Shown: piece by piece, positions 1 to 7,988 of the stretch
How positions within the stretch are numbered: position 1 is the stretch's first letter
How the letters are laid out: the number at the start of each line of letters is the position of its first letter
NCBI GenBank assembly: GCA_017408485.1
Contig: JAFQUM010000014.1
Coordinates: 1 to 64,000 of the forward strand
Length of the DNA stretch: 64,000 nucleotides
Reading direction: 5' to 3'
Source of the DNA: Clostridia bacterium
Lineage (GTDB): Bacteria; Bacillota; Clostridia; Oscillospirales; Butyricicoccaceae
The notes under the pieces: model-generated
The model's database searches: none
What the model was told of the DNA's origin: nothing
Seen by the model: the letters and a program-made list of their open reading frames with translations, nothing else
Made by a program: the position numbers and the translations under genes

Positions 1-19
1 AAAACAACTGGAAAATCTG

Positions 20-49
20 CTCATAATTCTTGCAAAAAGTGTGATACTA
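20..49 (+). promoter_or_regulatory. Possible sigma-G-type promoter of spoVT
   Basis: A TCATA box (21-25) and a GATACTA box (43-49) are separated by 17 bases and lie about 37 bases before the spoVT start. They resemble the forespore sigma-G pattern (gHATR, 17-18 bases, CATnnTA), and spoVT of Bacillus is a sigma-G gene. Short degenerate motifs like these arise by chance, so this is tentative. Confidence 0.3.
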
Positions 50-85
50 ATATCACATTAAAATTGTAAAAGAGGAGATTTATAT

Positions 86-154
86 ATGAAAGCAACAGGT
101 ATTGTGAGAAGAATAGATGAATGAGGTATAATAACACCAAGAGCTATAAAGCCG
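86..154 (+). pseudogene. spoVT: 5' fragment of spoVT (AbrB-type N-terminus), interrupted
   Basis: After a good ribosome site (GGAG at 73-76) the frame reads MKATGIVRRIDE, the signature start of the sporulation regulator SpoVT, and then hits TGA at 122-124. Past the stop the same frame still reads GIITPRAIK, matching the GRVVIPKEIR stretch of the AbrB DNA-binding domain with one residue missing. Similarity ends near base 151. The remainder of the gene (from the GDPLEIF motif) lies about 26.7 kb away at 26,894, fused to the serine integrase. The gene has therefore been split by an inserted element, and its 5' part has additionally gained a stop and lost a codon. Confidence 0.85.
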
Positions 155-259
155 CATAAACACTCGGTTTTTCGCTGATTTTGTCCAAGAAATTTCGAGA
201 AAACAAGCGATTTTAGGTTTTAATTGTTATTGAAACGAGGTGTTAGAATACATAGCAAA

Positions 260-296
260 AGGCCGGATGGACACAGATGTTCATCCGGCTTTGTTA
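260..296 (+). terminator. Hairpin terminator near the left end of the element
   Basis: GCCGGATG and CATCCGGC arms (262-269 and 282-289) enclose a 12-base loop and are followed by TTTGTT. In the circular form this would lie just after the integrase gene, whose stop codon is then probably the TGA at 176-178, so it may be the integrase terminator. The rest of 155-325 shows nothing recognisable. Confidence 0.6.
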
Positions 297-324
297 TAAA
301 TAAAATATAAGATCATGGAGATAA

Positions 325-450
325 TATCCCTTAATTAAATTACGGTTCCCTTAAAAACACAGAACATTTGAGGGAATATTTTTAATTAAATGTTGACTAT
401 TCCCTTATTTATGGCTATAATATAAGGGAAAGAAAGTGAGGTTAAGGGAA
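325..450 (+). promoter_or_regulatory. fic promoter with repeated TTCCCTTA operator motifs
   Basis: A TTGACT -35 (393-398) and TATAAT -10 (416-421) are 17 bases apart. The octamer TTCCCTTA, or its complement TAAGGGAA, recurs at about 346, 400, 423 and 443, with near copies at 326 and 371. Copies at 400-407 and 423-430 form an inverted repeat bracketing the -10 box, and the last copy runs into the fic start codon. This looks like an autoregulatory operator; the Fic protein ends in a winged-helix-like domain that could be the repressor. Confidence 0.65.
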
Positions 451-1496
451 TGAGACCTTTCAATTATTCTATTATTAAAGATCAAAAATGGGATTCCGAG
501 ATATTATCACTTATAGCCGCCATATATAAAGAAGCAGGCAAGCAGGAGCTTTGGCTCAAACAGCGTCCCGAAGAACTGGATAAGCTGGTTGAGATCGCAA
601 AGATTCAGTCTACCGAGGCATCCAATGCCATTGAAGGCATTGTTACCACCAATACTCGTATCAAGCAGCTTGTAGAGGAGAAGACCACACCCCGAAACCG
701 TGACGAGCAGGAAATTGCAGGTTACCGCGACGTTCTTTCCCTTATTCACGAAAGCTATGACGCTATATCACTGTCTCGCAATTACATTCTTCAGCTTCAT
801 AAAATTATGTACAGCCATATGAATAACCCTATGGCAGGACAGACAAAGAATGTGCAGAACTACATCAGCGCAACCTATCCCGATGGACACACCGAGGTTT
901 TGTTTACGCCTCTTGCGCCATTTGAAACCGCGGAGGCTCTGGATAAGATCTGTCAGGAATACAACCGCGTTATTGGAAATATGGAACTTGAGCCCCTTAT
1001 TGCGATACCTGTCTTTATCCATGATTTTCTTTGTATTCATCCATTTAATGATGGAAATGGAAGAATGAGCCGTTTGCTCACCACTTTGCTTTTGTATCGA
1101 AGCGGATTTTTCGTGGGTAAATATATTTCGCTTGAGGCGAAGATTGCTAAGCATAAGGACTTGTATTACCAAGCTCTTAACCGTTCTCAATATGGATGGC
1201 ATGAAGGCACGGAGGATGTTGTTCCGTTCATTAAATATCTGCTTGGAACTATTCTCGCAGCCTATAAAGATTTTGGCGAGAGGTTTGCTCTGGTTGCAGA
1301 AAGATTGCCTGCCATTGAGATGGTCCGTAAAGCCGTTATGAGCAAGATCGGACGGTTTAATAAGCAAGATATACTTGAGCTTTGCCCAACTCTCAGCATC
1401 AGCTCTGTAGAAGGAGCTCTTAGAAAAATGGTCGCCTCAGGCGAACTGACCCGCCAGGGCAAAGGCAAAAACACATTCTACACAAGAAAAGATTAA
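450..1496 (+). CDS. Fic family AMP-transferase with C-terminal winged helix
   Basis: This 348-aa protein has the Fic core motif HPFNDGNGR at residues 197-205, the active-site loop that transfers AMP from ATP to a target hydroxyl. An N-terminal S-NAI-EG motif (58-63) fits the (S/T)xxxE(G/N) inhibitory helix, so the enzyme should be self-inhibited in cis (class II Fic). Residues about 285-348 look like a winged helix-turn-helix, and the promoter carries repeated palindromic motifs, consistent with autoregulation. Start at the ATG with GAGG at 438-441. The downstream LRR gene follows after 20 bases, so the two are probably cotranscribed. The target is unknown. Confidence 0.9.
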   Translation: MRPFNYSIIKDQKWDSEILSLIAAIYKEAGKQELWLKQRPEELDKLVEIAKIQSTEASNAIEGIVTTNTRIKQLVEEKTTPRNRDEQEIAGYRDVLSLIHESYDAISLSRNYILQLHKIMYSHMNNPMAGQTKNVQNYISATYPDGHTEVLFTPLAPFETAEALDKICQEYNRVIGNMELEPLIAIPVFIHDFLCIHPFNDGNGRMSRLLTTLLLYRSGFFVGKYISLEAKIAKHKDLYYQALNRSQYGWHEGTEDVVPFIKYLLGTILAAYKDFGERFALVAERLPAIEMVRKAVMSKIGRFNKQDILELCPTLSISSVEGALRKMVASGELTRQGKGKNTFYTRKD

Positions 1497-1516
1497 ACCG
1501 CAAGGAGAAAGCAAAT

Positions 1517-2137
1517 ATGAGCAACACAAGTGATTTTATCATTGAAAATGGAATACTGACAAAATATAACGGCGCAGGTGGAGATATTACTATCCCCGAT
1601 GGTGTAACAGGCTTCGGCAGAAGTGTATTCAGCTGGTGCGAAAATCTTACAAACGTCACCGTTTCCGATGGTGTGACGAGCATTAGTGAATGTGCATTCC
1701 ACGAGTGCAAAAACCTTGCATGCATTACCATTCCCAATAGCGTAACAAGTATCGGCAGAAGTGCATTCGGCTGGTGCAAAAGCCTTACAAGTATCGCAAT
1801 TCCCGATAGCGTGACAAATATCGGAGATAGAGCGTTCCAGTATTGCTACGAACTTGCAAGCATCACCATCTCCGGCAGCGTGGAAAAAATCAGCGATTAT
1901 ATGTTCTATGATTGCGAATGTCTTGAAACCGTCATTATTCCCGATGGCGTAACAAGCATCGGAGACTATTCATTCTTCAGCTGCCTCAGTCTTGAAAGCG
2001 TCTCCATCCCCGACACTGTCATAAGCATCGGCAAGGACGCCTTCGCTTATTGCAAAAACCTCACAATCCACGCCCCCGCCGACAGCTACGCCGAGCAGTA
2101 TGCAAAAGAAAACGGCATCGCCTTTGTAGCTGAATAA
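1517..2137 (+). CDS. BspA-type leucine-rich repeat protein
   Basis: The 206-aa protein consists almost entirely of repeats of about 23 residues of the form ITIPDGVTSIG-x-AF-xx-C-xxL, the LRR_5 (BspA/TpLRR) pattern, and ends with the usual cap (ADSYAEQYAKENGI). There is no signal peptide, transmembrane segment or cell-wall anchor, so it is likely cytoplasmic, unlike most BspA surface proteins. It begins with AAGGAG upstream and follows fic by 20 bases. It may act as a binding partner or target-recognition subunit for the Fic enzyme; that is inference from position only. Confidence 0.85.
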   Translation: MSNTSDFIIENGILTKYNGAGGDITIPDGVTGFGRSVFSWCENLTNVTVSDGVTSISECAFHECKNLACITIPNSVTSIGRSAFGWCKSLTSIAIPDSVTNIGDRAFQYCYELASITISGSVEKISDYMFYDCECLETVIIPDGVTSIGDYSFFSCLSLESVSIPDTVISIGKDAFAYCKNLTIHAPADSYAEQYAKENGIAFVAE

Positions 2138-2179
2138 GCCTAATACAAAGCGAATACTAAAAGTGTAAAATCGTAGATT

Positions 2180-2228
2180 AAACAAAAATCACCGGCACGG
2201 ATCTTTCTGTGACGGTGATTTTTGTTTA
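2180..2228. terminator. Bidirectional terminator between the fic operon and a convergent gene
   Basis: AAACAAAAATCACCG and CGGTGATTTTTGTTT form a long inverted repeat with A-rich and T-rich flanks on both sides, suited to stop transcripts from both the LRR gene and the convergent gene at 2257. Confidence 0.8.
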
Positions 2229-2256
2229 ATAATATGTAATTTTTAAACCAAGTTGA

Positions 2257-2598
2257 TTACAGACCTAAAATGGTAAACACGTCGTGCTTGGAAAAGTTCT
2301 CTTTGGTCCACTCAGAGGCCTCCTGGGCAGCTTTCAATAATTCTCCGCCCGCCTCGGTAGCAATTTGCATTATTTTATCCCATTCACTTTGTGTAACTGC
2401 AGTAATACCATAAGGATCGTAGGCTTCAACAACTTCCGCGATAGCTTTTTCAAAACCAATATCGGTAAAATTATCATCTGAAATACAAATGGAATCCTTG
2501 TGCCAAAACTCCATTTTCTCCTTGCTCCAAGGCCCGGCATAAAACTCATAATAGCAAGTGCCCTGCCTATCAGCAGAATGTATAAAATAACTTGCCAT
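2257..2598 (-). CDS. Hypothetical 113-aa acidic protein
   Basis: I do not recognise this protein. The start is set by GGTGG eight bases before the ATG at 2598 (MASYFIHSADRQ). It is acidic and rich in aromatic residues, with no signal or membrane segment. It is flanked by a terminator at its 3' end and decayed DNA at its 5' end, suggesting a stand-alone cargo gene. Nothing in the neighbourhood fixes a function. Confidence 0.6.
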   Translation of the reverse strand: MASYFIHSADRQGTCYYEFYAGPWSKEKMEFWHKDSICISDDNFTDIGFEKAIAEVVEAYDPYGITAVTQSEWDKIMQIATEAGGELLKAAQEASEWTKENFSKHDVFTILGL

Positions 2599-2619
2599 AA
2601 AATCACCACCTTGCACTTA

Positions 2620-2948
2620 TTATAACATATCCTAACATAATAAGAAAGATGCATCGCAAAGAAGTTCCAGCAGCACTGTGCCTTCGGTATTAAACGATAC
2701 ATCTATCTGTCAATGATTTGGTTGCCACACTTCAGAGACTGATGACAGTGATTGATGGGATATATAGGCCATCCATTGTAATATATCGGCGCTTCTCTGT
2801 TGATTGCTCGGCAGGGCATGTACTATCGTGGCAAAAAATAGCCATCCCAGATGCCGAAACAATGCGCAATGGTGTTTTATTACTGATTTAGATCTTTGTC
2901 AAGAATGAGATGAAAATGGATAATTGAATAAGAAAGACTATATGTGTT
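2620..2948. other. Gene-free stretch
   Basis: No convincing reading frame, RNA or repeat was found here. It lies directly before a tyrosine recombinase remnant and is probably decayed DNA from the same lost insertion. Confidence 0.4.
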
Positions 2949-3134
2949 GTGCAAAATTACAGCTTGCGATTTACTTTTGCAATTAGGATGCTGGAGTTCG
3001 ATATGGGTATAAAAGTTCCGTCAGGCATATTATACCATGCCCAAGCCTCAACCACACTCAACCTCTATGCCCACGCACTATTTGTCCATAAGAAACACAG
3101 CATGGACAAGATGAGCGAGTTTTATGGAGAGTAG
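2949..3134 (+). pseudogene. C-terminal fragment of a tyrosine recombinase
   Basis: The frame includes LRFTFAIRMLEFDMGIKV, then HAQASTTLNLYAHA and MDKMSEFYGE, matching the end of phage-type tyrosine integrases: degraded box II histidine-arginine region, the H-A-x-x-x-T-T-L pattern and the catalytic tyrosine in NLYAH. The HxLRHTFA motif is altered, and no N-terminal or catalytic core is present upstream. This is a remnant of an older integrative element within the present one. Confidence 0.65.
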
Positions 3135-3253
3135 TGCGAATGAGGAGACATTAATAATATCCCTAGGAAATATTTTGCGAGGAACGAATAAAAATAAAAT
3201 ATATTAAAAGTGATTTCAAATTGTGTGATAGTCTAGGAATATAATTTGGATTA

Positions 3254-4591
3254 TCAGATTTTAATTATCTTGTATAGCTCTATGTATTTGTCATAAAAGT
3301 TAAGCAATTCCACTAGACCAGGTTCTATATTAACGTGATAAATCTTAGCAAAATCTGCTGAAACTGACACCCCCTTTATACATATGTAGCAAATCTTATT
3401 CTCAGAACTTGAAAGATTTGTATATGTATTACGAGGGAGGAAAGTTAATAATTCTTTTAAATACCTCCCTAGTTCGGATGTGGGAGGATTTTCGTAATAT
3501 GGAAGAATGTTGCTAATGCTTTCTTCTTTTTCAAGGGCAATTTTACACGAAAATAGCAAGAGCTCAGACACGGCATATTCCTTTGGAAAAATCAATGCAT
3601 TTTGATTTATTATTTTATGGCATAATTCTGCGCTATTGCATACTTTTTCAAAATCTCTAGCAGGCATATATCGGCATAGATCATCAACGATTTTATTACA
3701 CAACTGAGGGTTATCAGCTTCGCCGAAGTAACTCCAAAAATTGGTAAGCTTGTTTTGTAGTTCCTCAGTGTTCGGAATGCCCGGATATAGGGATAACCGG
3801 AAGTCTAAAAACTTTCTCATATATACATCAAAAGATGTATCGTCACCGAACATTTTTTTTACTGTTTCACGTAATTGACATTCATTTAATGACACCACTG
3901 TTACAGACGAATTGATTTTTGTGAAAATATGATGCAACCTTTCTAGTGTTTTAATTGCATGTTCGGGAAGACATCGGTCTAATTCGTCGACGATGAAAAC
4001 AATTGGGGTTGAACAAGATATCTTATTAAGAGCACTGATTACTGTTTCAATATCTGTTTCAATATTAGCATCTAAATAATCGGACTCAGCCTTGAAGTTT
4101 CGAGTTTCTTCCACACTTTTAGCTATTTCTGCTCCACGTTCTAATATGTTTACTACATCAATCCCAATAATTCTTTTGGAAATTGATTGTAACACGTTTT
4201 TTAGAACATCTTTACTTTGGTTAAATAGTTCTATCAATGCTGAACTAATAGCATTTTTTATGGAGGTTTTCTTATTTAATTGATTTATAATGGTGATTAG
4301 TATAGCTATTAGTGGCTCCTCATAATAATCTTTTTCCCAAGCATTATATCGAATAACTAGAATATTATTAGCTTCATTTTGTAGAATATCTTGTTTTTTA
4401 ATGGATATGTCAAATCCTTCCAATGCGTCGGATATTTTCTCGATTATCCAGGTTTTTCCCTCACCCCATCCAGCTTCTATAGAAAAAGTCGTAGACTTTT
4501 TAGTTTCTATACATGAATTAATAACGCTAACTATTTGTACAACTGTCGCCTGCCTGTTGAGGTAATCTCCATATATTTTATCATTGTTCAT
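3254..4591 (-). CDS. KAP family P-loop NTPase
   Basis: The 445-aa protein has a Walker A motif GWGEGKT at residues 41-47 and a Walker B of the KAP type (IVFIVDELDRC) near residue 205, followed by an ERLHHIF helix. KAP NTPases are found in many mobile elements and several are linked with phage defence and membrane processes. No clear transmembrane hairpin, often inserted in this family, is visible here. The start at 4591 is chosen for GGAGGG eight bases upstream. It stands alone, with decayed DNA on both sides. A defence role is inference. Confidence 0.85.
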   Translation of the reverse strand: MNNDKIYGDYLNRQATVVQIVSVINSCIETKKSTTFSIEAGWGEGKTWIIEKISDALEGFDISIKKQDILQNEANNILVIRYNAWEKDYYEEPLIAILITIINQLNKKTSIKNAISSALIELFNQSKDVLKNVLQSISKRIIGIDVVNILERGAEIAKSVEETRNFKAESDYLDANIETDIETVISALNKISCSTPIVFIVDELDRCLPEHAIKTLERLHHIFTKINSSVTVVSLNECQLRETVKKMFGDDTSFDVYMRKFLDFRLSLYPGIPNTEELQNKLTNFWSYFGEADNPQLCNKIVDDLCRYMPARDFEKVCNSAELCHKIINQNALIFPKEYAVSELLLFSCKIALEKEESISNILPYYENPPTSELGRYLKELLTFLPRNTYTNLSSSENKICYICIKGVSVSADFAKIYHVNIEPGLVELLNFYDKYIELYKIIKI

Positions 4592-4684
4592 TTTTATCCC
4601 TCCTATGATAATGGTGAATGCTGTTATTGATACCAACGGGTATTGGGTAAATATGATTTCATAGTCTAAAACTATAATACAGCA

Positions 4685-4722
4685 AAAAACCTGTAGTATT
4701 CAATAGAAATACTACAAGTTTA
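4685..4722 (-). terminator. Terminator for minus-strand transcripts
   Basis: ACTTGTAGTATT and AATACTACAGGT (minus strand) pair around a short loop and are followed by TTTTTT. It would stop residual transcription coming from the mobilization genes before the KAP gene. Confidence 0.6.
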
Positions 4723-4771
4723 ATTAATTATTGTACATATACATCAGGACCTTAGAAAAAATCATCAGAAG

Positions 4772-4885
4772 ATGCTTAAACAATCCAAATACGTGTTAAC
4801 CTATATAACCCGCCCCTACGGCGGCGCATACCAATTCGCCCAAAAAGCCGCCAACCAAAACAAAACAGTCATCAACCTTGCGTAA
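4772..4885 (+). pseudogene. 3' fragment of a SLOG/DprA-like protein gene
   Basis: A 37-codon frame begins MLKQSKYVLTYITRPYGGAY and ends TVINLA. This resembles the very end of SLOG-fold (Rossmann-like) proteins of Firmicutes, where a YVxxx(S/P)xGGAxQ loop is followed by a TVINLA strand. Nothing upstream continues it, so it is an orphan remnant. The match is by recall of the family pattern and covers a short stretch only. Confidence 0.4.
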
Positions 4886-4894
4886 ATAAGTTTC

Positions 4895-5060
4895 CATTTC
4901 TTCTATATATTATATCAATATATATTAATATATTTTTATGTCTCTTATATATATCTCTTCCGTAAATATATATATCTTACATATAAATATATTATTTTGT
5001 TTCTAAATTTTGGCACATTGTTATGCCAATTTTTAGTCTATCTATCTGCTAAAAACTGGC
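4895..5060. other. Very AT-rich block with a TTGGCA inverted repeat
   Basis: Bases 4895-5005 are almost pure A/T. They are followed by TTGGCA, eight bases, TGCCAA (5010-5027) and a second TGGCACAT copy near 5055. Such DNA could be an unwinding region of a replication origin near the rep/mob module, or simply low-complexity filler. No gene is present between 4886 and 5175. Confidence 0.3.
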
Positions 5061-5106
5061 ACATAGATGCAAAATTAATCAAAATAGCGCGCTTTATATT
5101 CGCTTA

Positions 5107-5137
5107 GTAAAAATAGCCCGTTAAGGGCTATTTTTCA
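5107..5137. terminator. Bidirectional terminator after the mobilization operon
   Basis: AAAAATAGCCC (5109-5119) and GGGCTATTTTT (5125-5135) form a strong stem with a GTTAA loop. On the minus strand it follows the mobilization operon by about 40 bases. Confidence 0.8.
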
Positions 5138-5175
5138 TTAAATACTCCATTGCAATCAATAATTGAAGTTGCGGT

Positions 5176-5634
5176 TTAGATAATATGTAATCCTTGTACC
5201 AACCTATAGATAAAATACGCCGCTAAGCCGATATTCGCAGTTGTAGATAACCAAAATAAAACTTCCTTAATGCCTGAAAACCAGAAGAAATACCTAACAT
5301 TGTCTTTTATTTGGTGGATCCTAAAATCAATGCGCTCCAGTTCATCTTTTTGCGCTCTAATCATGGGCGTGACTTGCTCAATAATTGCTTTGTTGAGCTT
5401 TGGAGAAATGTCATTTACAAGATAATTGAAGTTTTTGTTCACGCATCTCGCTTCCTGATATATTAAATGTTCTATCAACCCTTTGATTTCTCCCAAGTCT
5501 TTTTGAATCTCGGCTATTTCTTTAATATTTTCTCTGATTACTACGATTTCTGCTTGATCTGATTGCTGCTCTGCTTGAGTATTTATTTCCTCTTTTTTCA
5601 GTGCAAGTTTTCCTTTGGTATACGGGTATGCCAT
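5176..5634 (-). CDS. Coiled-coil membrane protein of the mobilization operon
   Basis: This 152-aa protein has a Lys/Glu-rich start, a long heptad-rich middle (about residues 30-115) and one transmembrane helix near the C-terminus (about 125-147). It follows the relaxase directly; an ATG overlaps the relaxase stop, but the start at 5634 is preferred because GGATG sits at proper distance. Small membrane proteins in this place often act as MobB-like partners that bring the relaxosome to a helper conjugation channel; no specific family was recognised. Confidence 0.6.
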   Translation of the reverse strand: MAYPYTKGKLALKKEEINTQAEQQSDQAEIVVIRENIKEIAEIQKDLGEIKGLIEHLIYQEARCVNKNFNYLVNDISPKLNKAIIEQVTPMIRAQKDELERIDFRIHQIKDNVRYFFWFSGIKEVLFWLSTTANIGLAAYFIYRLVQGLHII

Positions 5635-5648
5635 TTTTTCACATCCTT

Positions 5649-6953
5649 TCATAGTTCGATATCTGTATAGTTTTCAGCTTGTCTGCTCTGCGCTTTTTTG
5701 ACGGTGTCAAGAGCTCGCGCATATTTCTTGTATCGCGCTTTAGCCTCGTTGAACATATCCTCAATGGGCCTCAGTTTTTCGTATTCGGCAGCTTTTACCT
5801 TTTCGATATGCTGTATTCTTTCTTCAATGGACGATATGGTGACGCTATTTGACAACTCCTCTATGACAATGTTGACTGAATTGTCATATAAGGCTTTAGC
5901 CTGCAGGTAAGAGCTTTTTGCCCGTCCAAACTCGATTCCTTCATTTTTCACAGCCAATTCGAGATCGCTTATGCTTTCGGCACCTGACTCTCGAATGACG
6001 CAGAGGGAATTAAGCATGTTCTGAACATTCCAATCTTTTTTCGCGTAGATAGTACGCGGTCGGGATTTCCGAGCGTTCGAAATTGATTCCGGGCATGGCT
6101 CATCTTTTTTGATAGATACAGCGGCCAATATGATCATTAGCTCCAGAAGAGAACGTTTTCGGCCGTTGGCATCATACATACGGACTTTGTATGGGCTGTT
6201 TACTGCTGCTGCAATGAAGTCTTTATTGCGATATGTAGTATTTTTCTGACGCGCAGGCTGAGTGCTTTTTGAAGTGGTGACGGGTATTTTTTCCTCAAAC
6301 TCCGGATTAATTGGCGATGAATGATAGTTGTTGCGAGTTTCGCGACGCTTCTTTATTTTAGCGACCACTTCGTCTTTCCAGTAATTGTTGTTGTGTAAAT
6401 GGTAGTATTTTCCTAATTCGTAGCAGTAATCACGAAGCTGCGATAGGTCCGTATTCGTAATTCTAAGCTTAGGTCTTGAGGGGTCAAAGGAACTTGCGTT
6501 CAATAGAATATGTGCGTGTAGATGAGGCTCATTTGCTGCGGGATTCTTAATCGTTAATTCGTTTTCAATAATCGTTTCCGGCTCACCGTTGTTATGGTAT
6601 TGAATAGTGATAATAGCTTGGTGGTCCGGCCATTTCTTATGTACTAAGTATTCCGCTTCTTTTTTTAGCTGCTCGGGAGTGATTCTCTGCATTTCACCCG
6701 GGTGGTAATCATTTGGATGGCATGAGATTTTGAAATGATAGTATTTTCTGCTGTTTGGGGTATACGGATTACCGGCAAGCTCTGCCGTTTCTTTGAACTG
6801 CTCAGCGTATGAGTGTCTATCATCGAGCCCGACAGTAGTCAAGATTAGGCTGCCGTTTTCGTCTTTGCAACACTTATCCGGGTTCATTATGTATTTGATC
6901 ACTCTCGCGGGGGTAGCCTTGCTGGCAGCATTTTCAGAAATGAACTTCGCCAT
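5649..6953 (-). CDS. Relaxase (MobP/MobQ-type mobilization nuclease)
   Basis: The 434-aa protein begins MAKFISENAASKATPARVIK followed by the Tyr of YIMNP, and carries a histidine triad HLHAH about residue 143, the metal-binding motif of HUH relaxases. It should nick oriT and stay bound to the 5' end during transfer. The C-terminal half is charged and helical. GGAGGTG precedes the start. A MobC-like gene lies upstream and a membrane protein downstream, with a candidate oriT beyond MobC: the usual layout of a mobilizable element that borrows a conjugation channel. Confidence 0.85.
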   Translation of the reverse strand: MAKFISENAASKATPARVIKYIMNPDKCCKDENGSLILTTVGLDDRHSYAEQFKETAELAGNPYTPNSRKYYHFKISCHPNDYHPGEMQRITPEQLKKEAEYLVHKKWPDHQAIITIQYHNNGEPETIIENELTIKNPAANEPHLHAHILLNASSFDPSRPKLRITNTDLSQLRDYCYELGKYYHLHNNNYWKDEVVAKIKKRRETRNNYHSSPINPEFEEKIPVTTSKSTQPARQKNTTYRNKDFIAAAVNSPYKVRMYDANGRKRSLLELMIILAAVSIKKDEPCPESISNARKSRPRTIYAKKDWNVQNMLNSLCVIRESGAESISDLELAVKNEGIEFGRAKSSYLQAKALYDNSVNIVIEELSNSVTISSIEERIQHIEKVKAAEYEKLRPIEDMFNEAKARYKKYARALDTVKKAQSRQAENYTDIEL

Positions 6954-6997
6954 TTTAACACCTCCTTTCTTAAAATTTGGGTTGCGATTTGCTCCGT

Positions 6998-7315
6998 TTA
7001 TTTGTAATTATCTTTCCAAATTTCTAAAAATTTTGAATACAATTCGTTACAATTTTTTATTGTTTCGGCAAGCTCGGCCACTCTGATTTGGTCGTAGTGA
7101 GCATACCGGACAGCCTGGTTTAAGTTGATGCCCTGGCGCTTCAACTCGGTCAAAATTTCGGTAATCCCAGGGTATATATTTATCTCTTTACCTTTTAGGG
7201 TGTCGAGCAGGAATTCTGTTTTCGACCTGCCGGAGCTGTTGATCTTTTGCGTTATATAATTGTACTCATCCTGACTGCATCTGAAATTAATTATGCGGGC
7301 TCTGGAGCGCGGCAT
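6998..7315 (-). CDS. MobC-like relaxosome accessory protein
   Basis: This 105-aa basic protein begins with the MPRSRARIINFRCSQDEY pattern of MobC proteins: a ribbon-helix-helix arm, then SGRSKTEFLLDTL, and the conserved NLNQAVRYA segment near residue 65. MobC proteins bind oriT and help the relaxase open the strand. It has AAGGAG upstream, precedes the relaxase by about 44 bases and lies just beside the repeat-rich candidate oriT. Confidence 0.8.
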   Translation of the reverse strand: MPRSRARIINFRCSQDEYNYITQKINSSGRSKTEFLLDTLKGKEINIYPGITEILTELKRQGINLNQAVRYAHYDQIRVAELAETIKNCNELYSKFLEIWKDNYK

Positions 7316-7375
7316 TTTGATACTCCTTTCTGCGTGTTACAGTTTCCAAAAAATATTAACAAGTGTAAAGAGATA

Positions 7376-7480
7376 TAGGAGCGACGTAGTGGAGCGACGT
7401 AGTGGAGCGACGTAGTGCCAGGTACGCATGTGGCAAGCCACATACCATGTTCTCCGAAGGTAAGGGGAGTCCCCTTAATC
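7376..7480. other. Candidate oriT with tandem and inverted repeats
   Basis: Three perfect copies of the 13-mer GGAGCGACGTAGT occupy 7378-7416. They are followed by ATGTGGC-AA-GCCACAT (7428-7443) and TAAGGGG-AGT-CCCCTTA (7461-7477). Direct repeats next to two short inverted repeats, immediately upstream of mobC and the relaxase, are the usual makeup of a transfer origin; the 13-mers could alternatively be iterons for the Rep-like protein encoded on the other side. The nick site cannot be read off directly. Confidence 0.6.
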
Positions 7481-7579
7481 ATTACTTTTAAATATCGAAG
7501 TTAATGTCATGCAGTGTTAAAGTGTATTTTACGTCCCGGCTCGGCCACAATGCTGAGCCGGGACCTTCCTTCGCTGTGA

Positions 7580-7942
7580 TTAATCTTTAGCCCGTTTGAA
7601 TGGCAACACGTATATGTGAGAAGGGGCGGCGAACATATGATGGACCCTGATCAATCCGTGTTCTTCCAACTCCTTGAGTACCTTAGTCGCGGATCCGTGA
7701 CTACACCCTAAATATTGTTGAATCATAGAGTTGGTAAACTTTGTATAATATGTACCGTTATCGTCGATCAATTTGCGGCCCTCTGAAAGCCGGATATTAC
7801 TTAACATAATTCCGTAAATGAGTTTTGCGGATATAGACATTTTCTTATAGGGTTCTTTAAATAATGCCCTAGGTACACGATAGTGGGAGAAATTGTCCTT
7901 CCAAAACTCATTGTTCTTGTCTTTTTCTAAATCAAATAACAT
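7580..7942 (-). CDS. RepA N-terminal-domain replication initiator-like protein
   Basis: The 120-aa protein has the pattern of the N-terminal domain of Firmicute replication initiators: FxKxPxxLF-like start (YRVPRALFKEPYKKMSISAK), YGIMLSNIRLS, then a winged helix (YLGCSHGSATKVLKELEEHGLI). It is much shorter than usual RepA proteins (over 200 aa) and lacks the C-terminal part, so it may be a reduced initiator or only a DNA-binding regulator. GGAG precedes the start. It suggests that the excised circle can replicate or is regulated like a plasmid. Confidence 0.7.
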   Translation of the reverse strand: MLFDLEKDKNNEFWKDNFSHYRVPRALFKEPYKKMSISAKLIYGIMLSNIRLSEGRKLIDDNGTYYTKFTNSMIQQYLGCSHGSATKVLKELEEHGLIRVHHMFAAPSHIYVLPFKRAKD

Positions 7943-7988
7943 TTAAATTCTCCTTTATATTTTTTATAGTTTTCGTTTAAATTATCTA

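Noticed and set aside
7378-7416. Tandem 13-bp repeats as a CRISPR array
   Set aside because: The copies are directly adjacent with no spacers and no cas genes are present.
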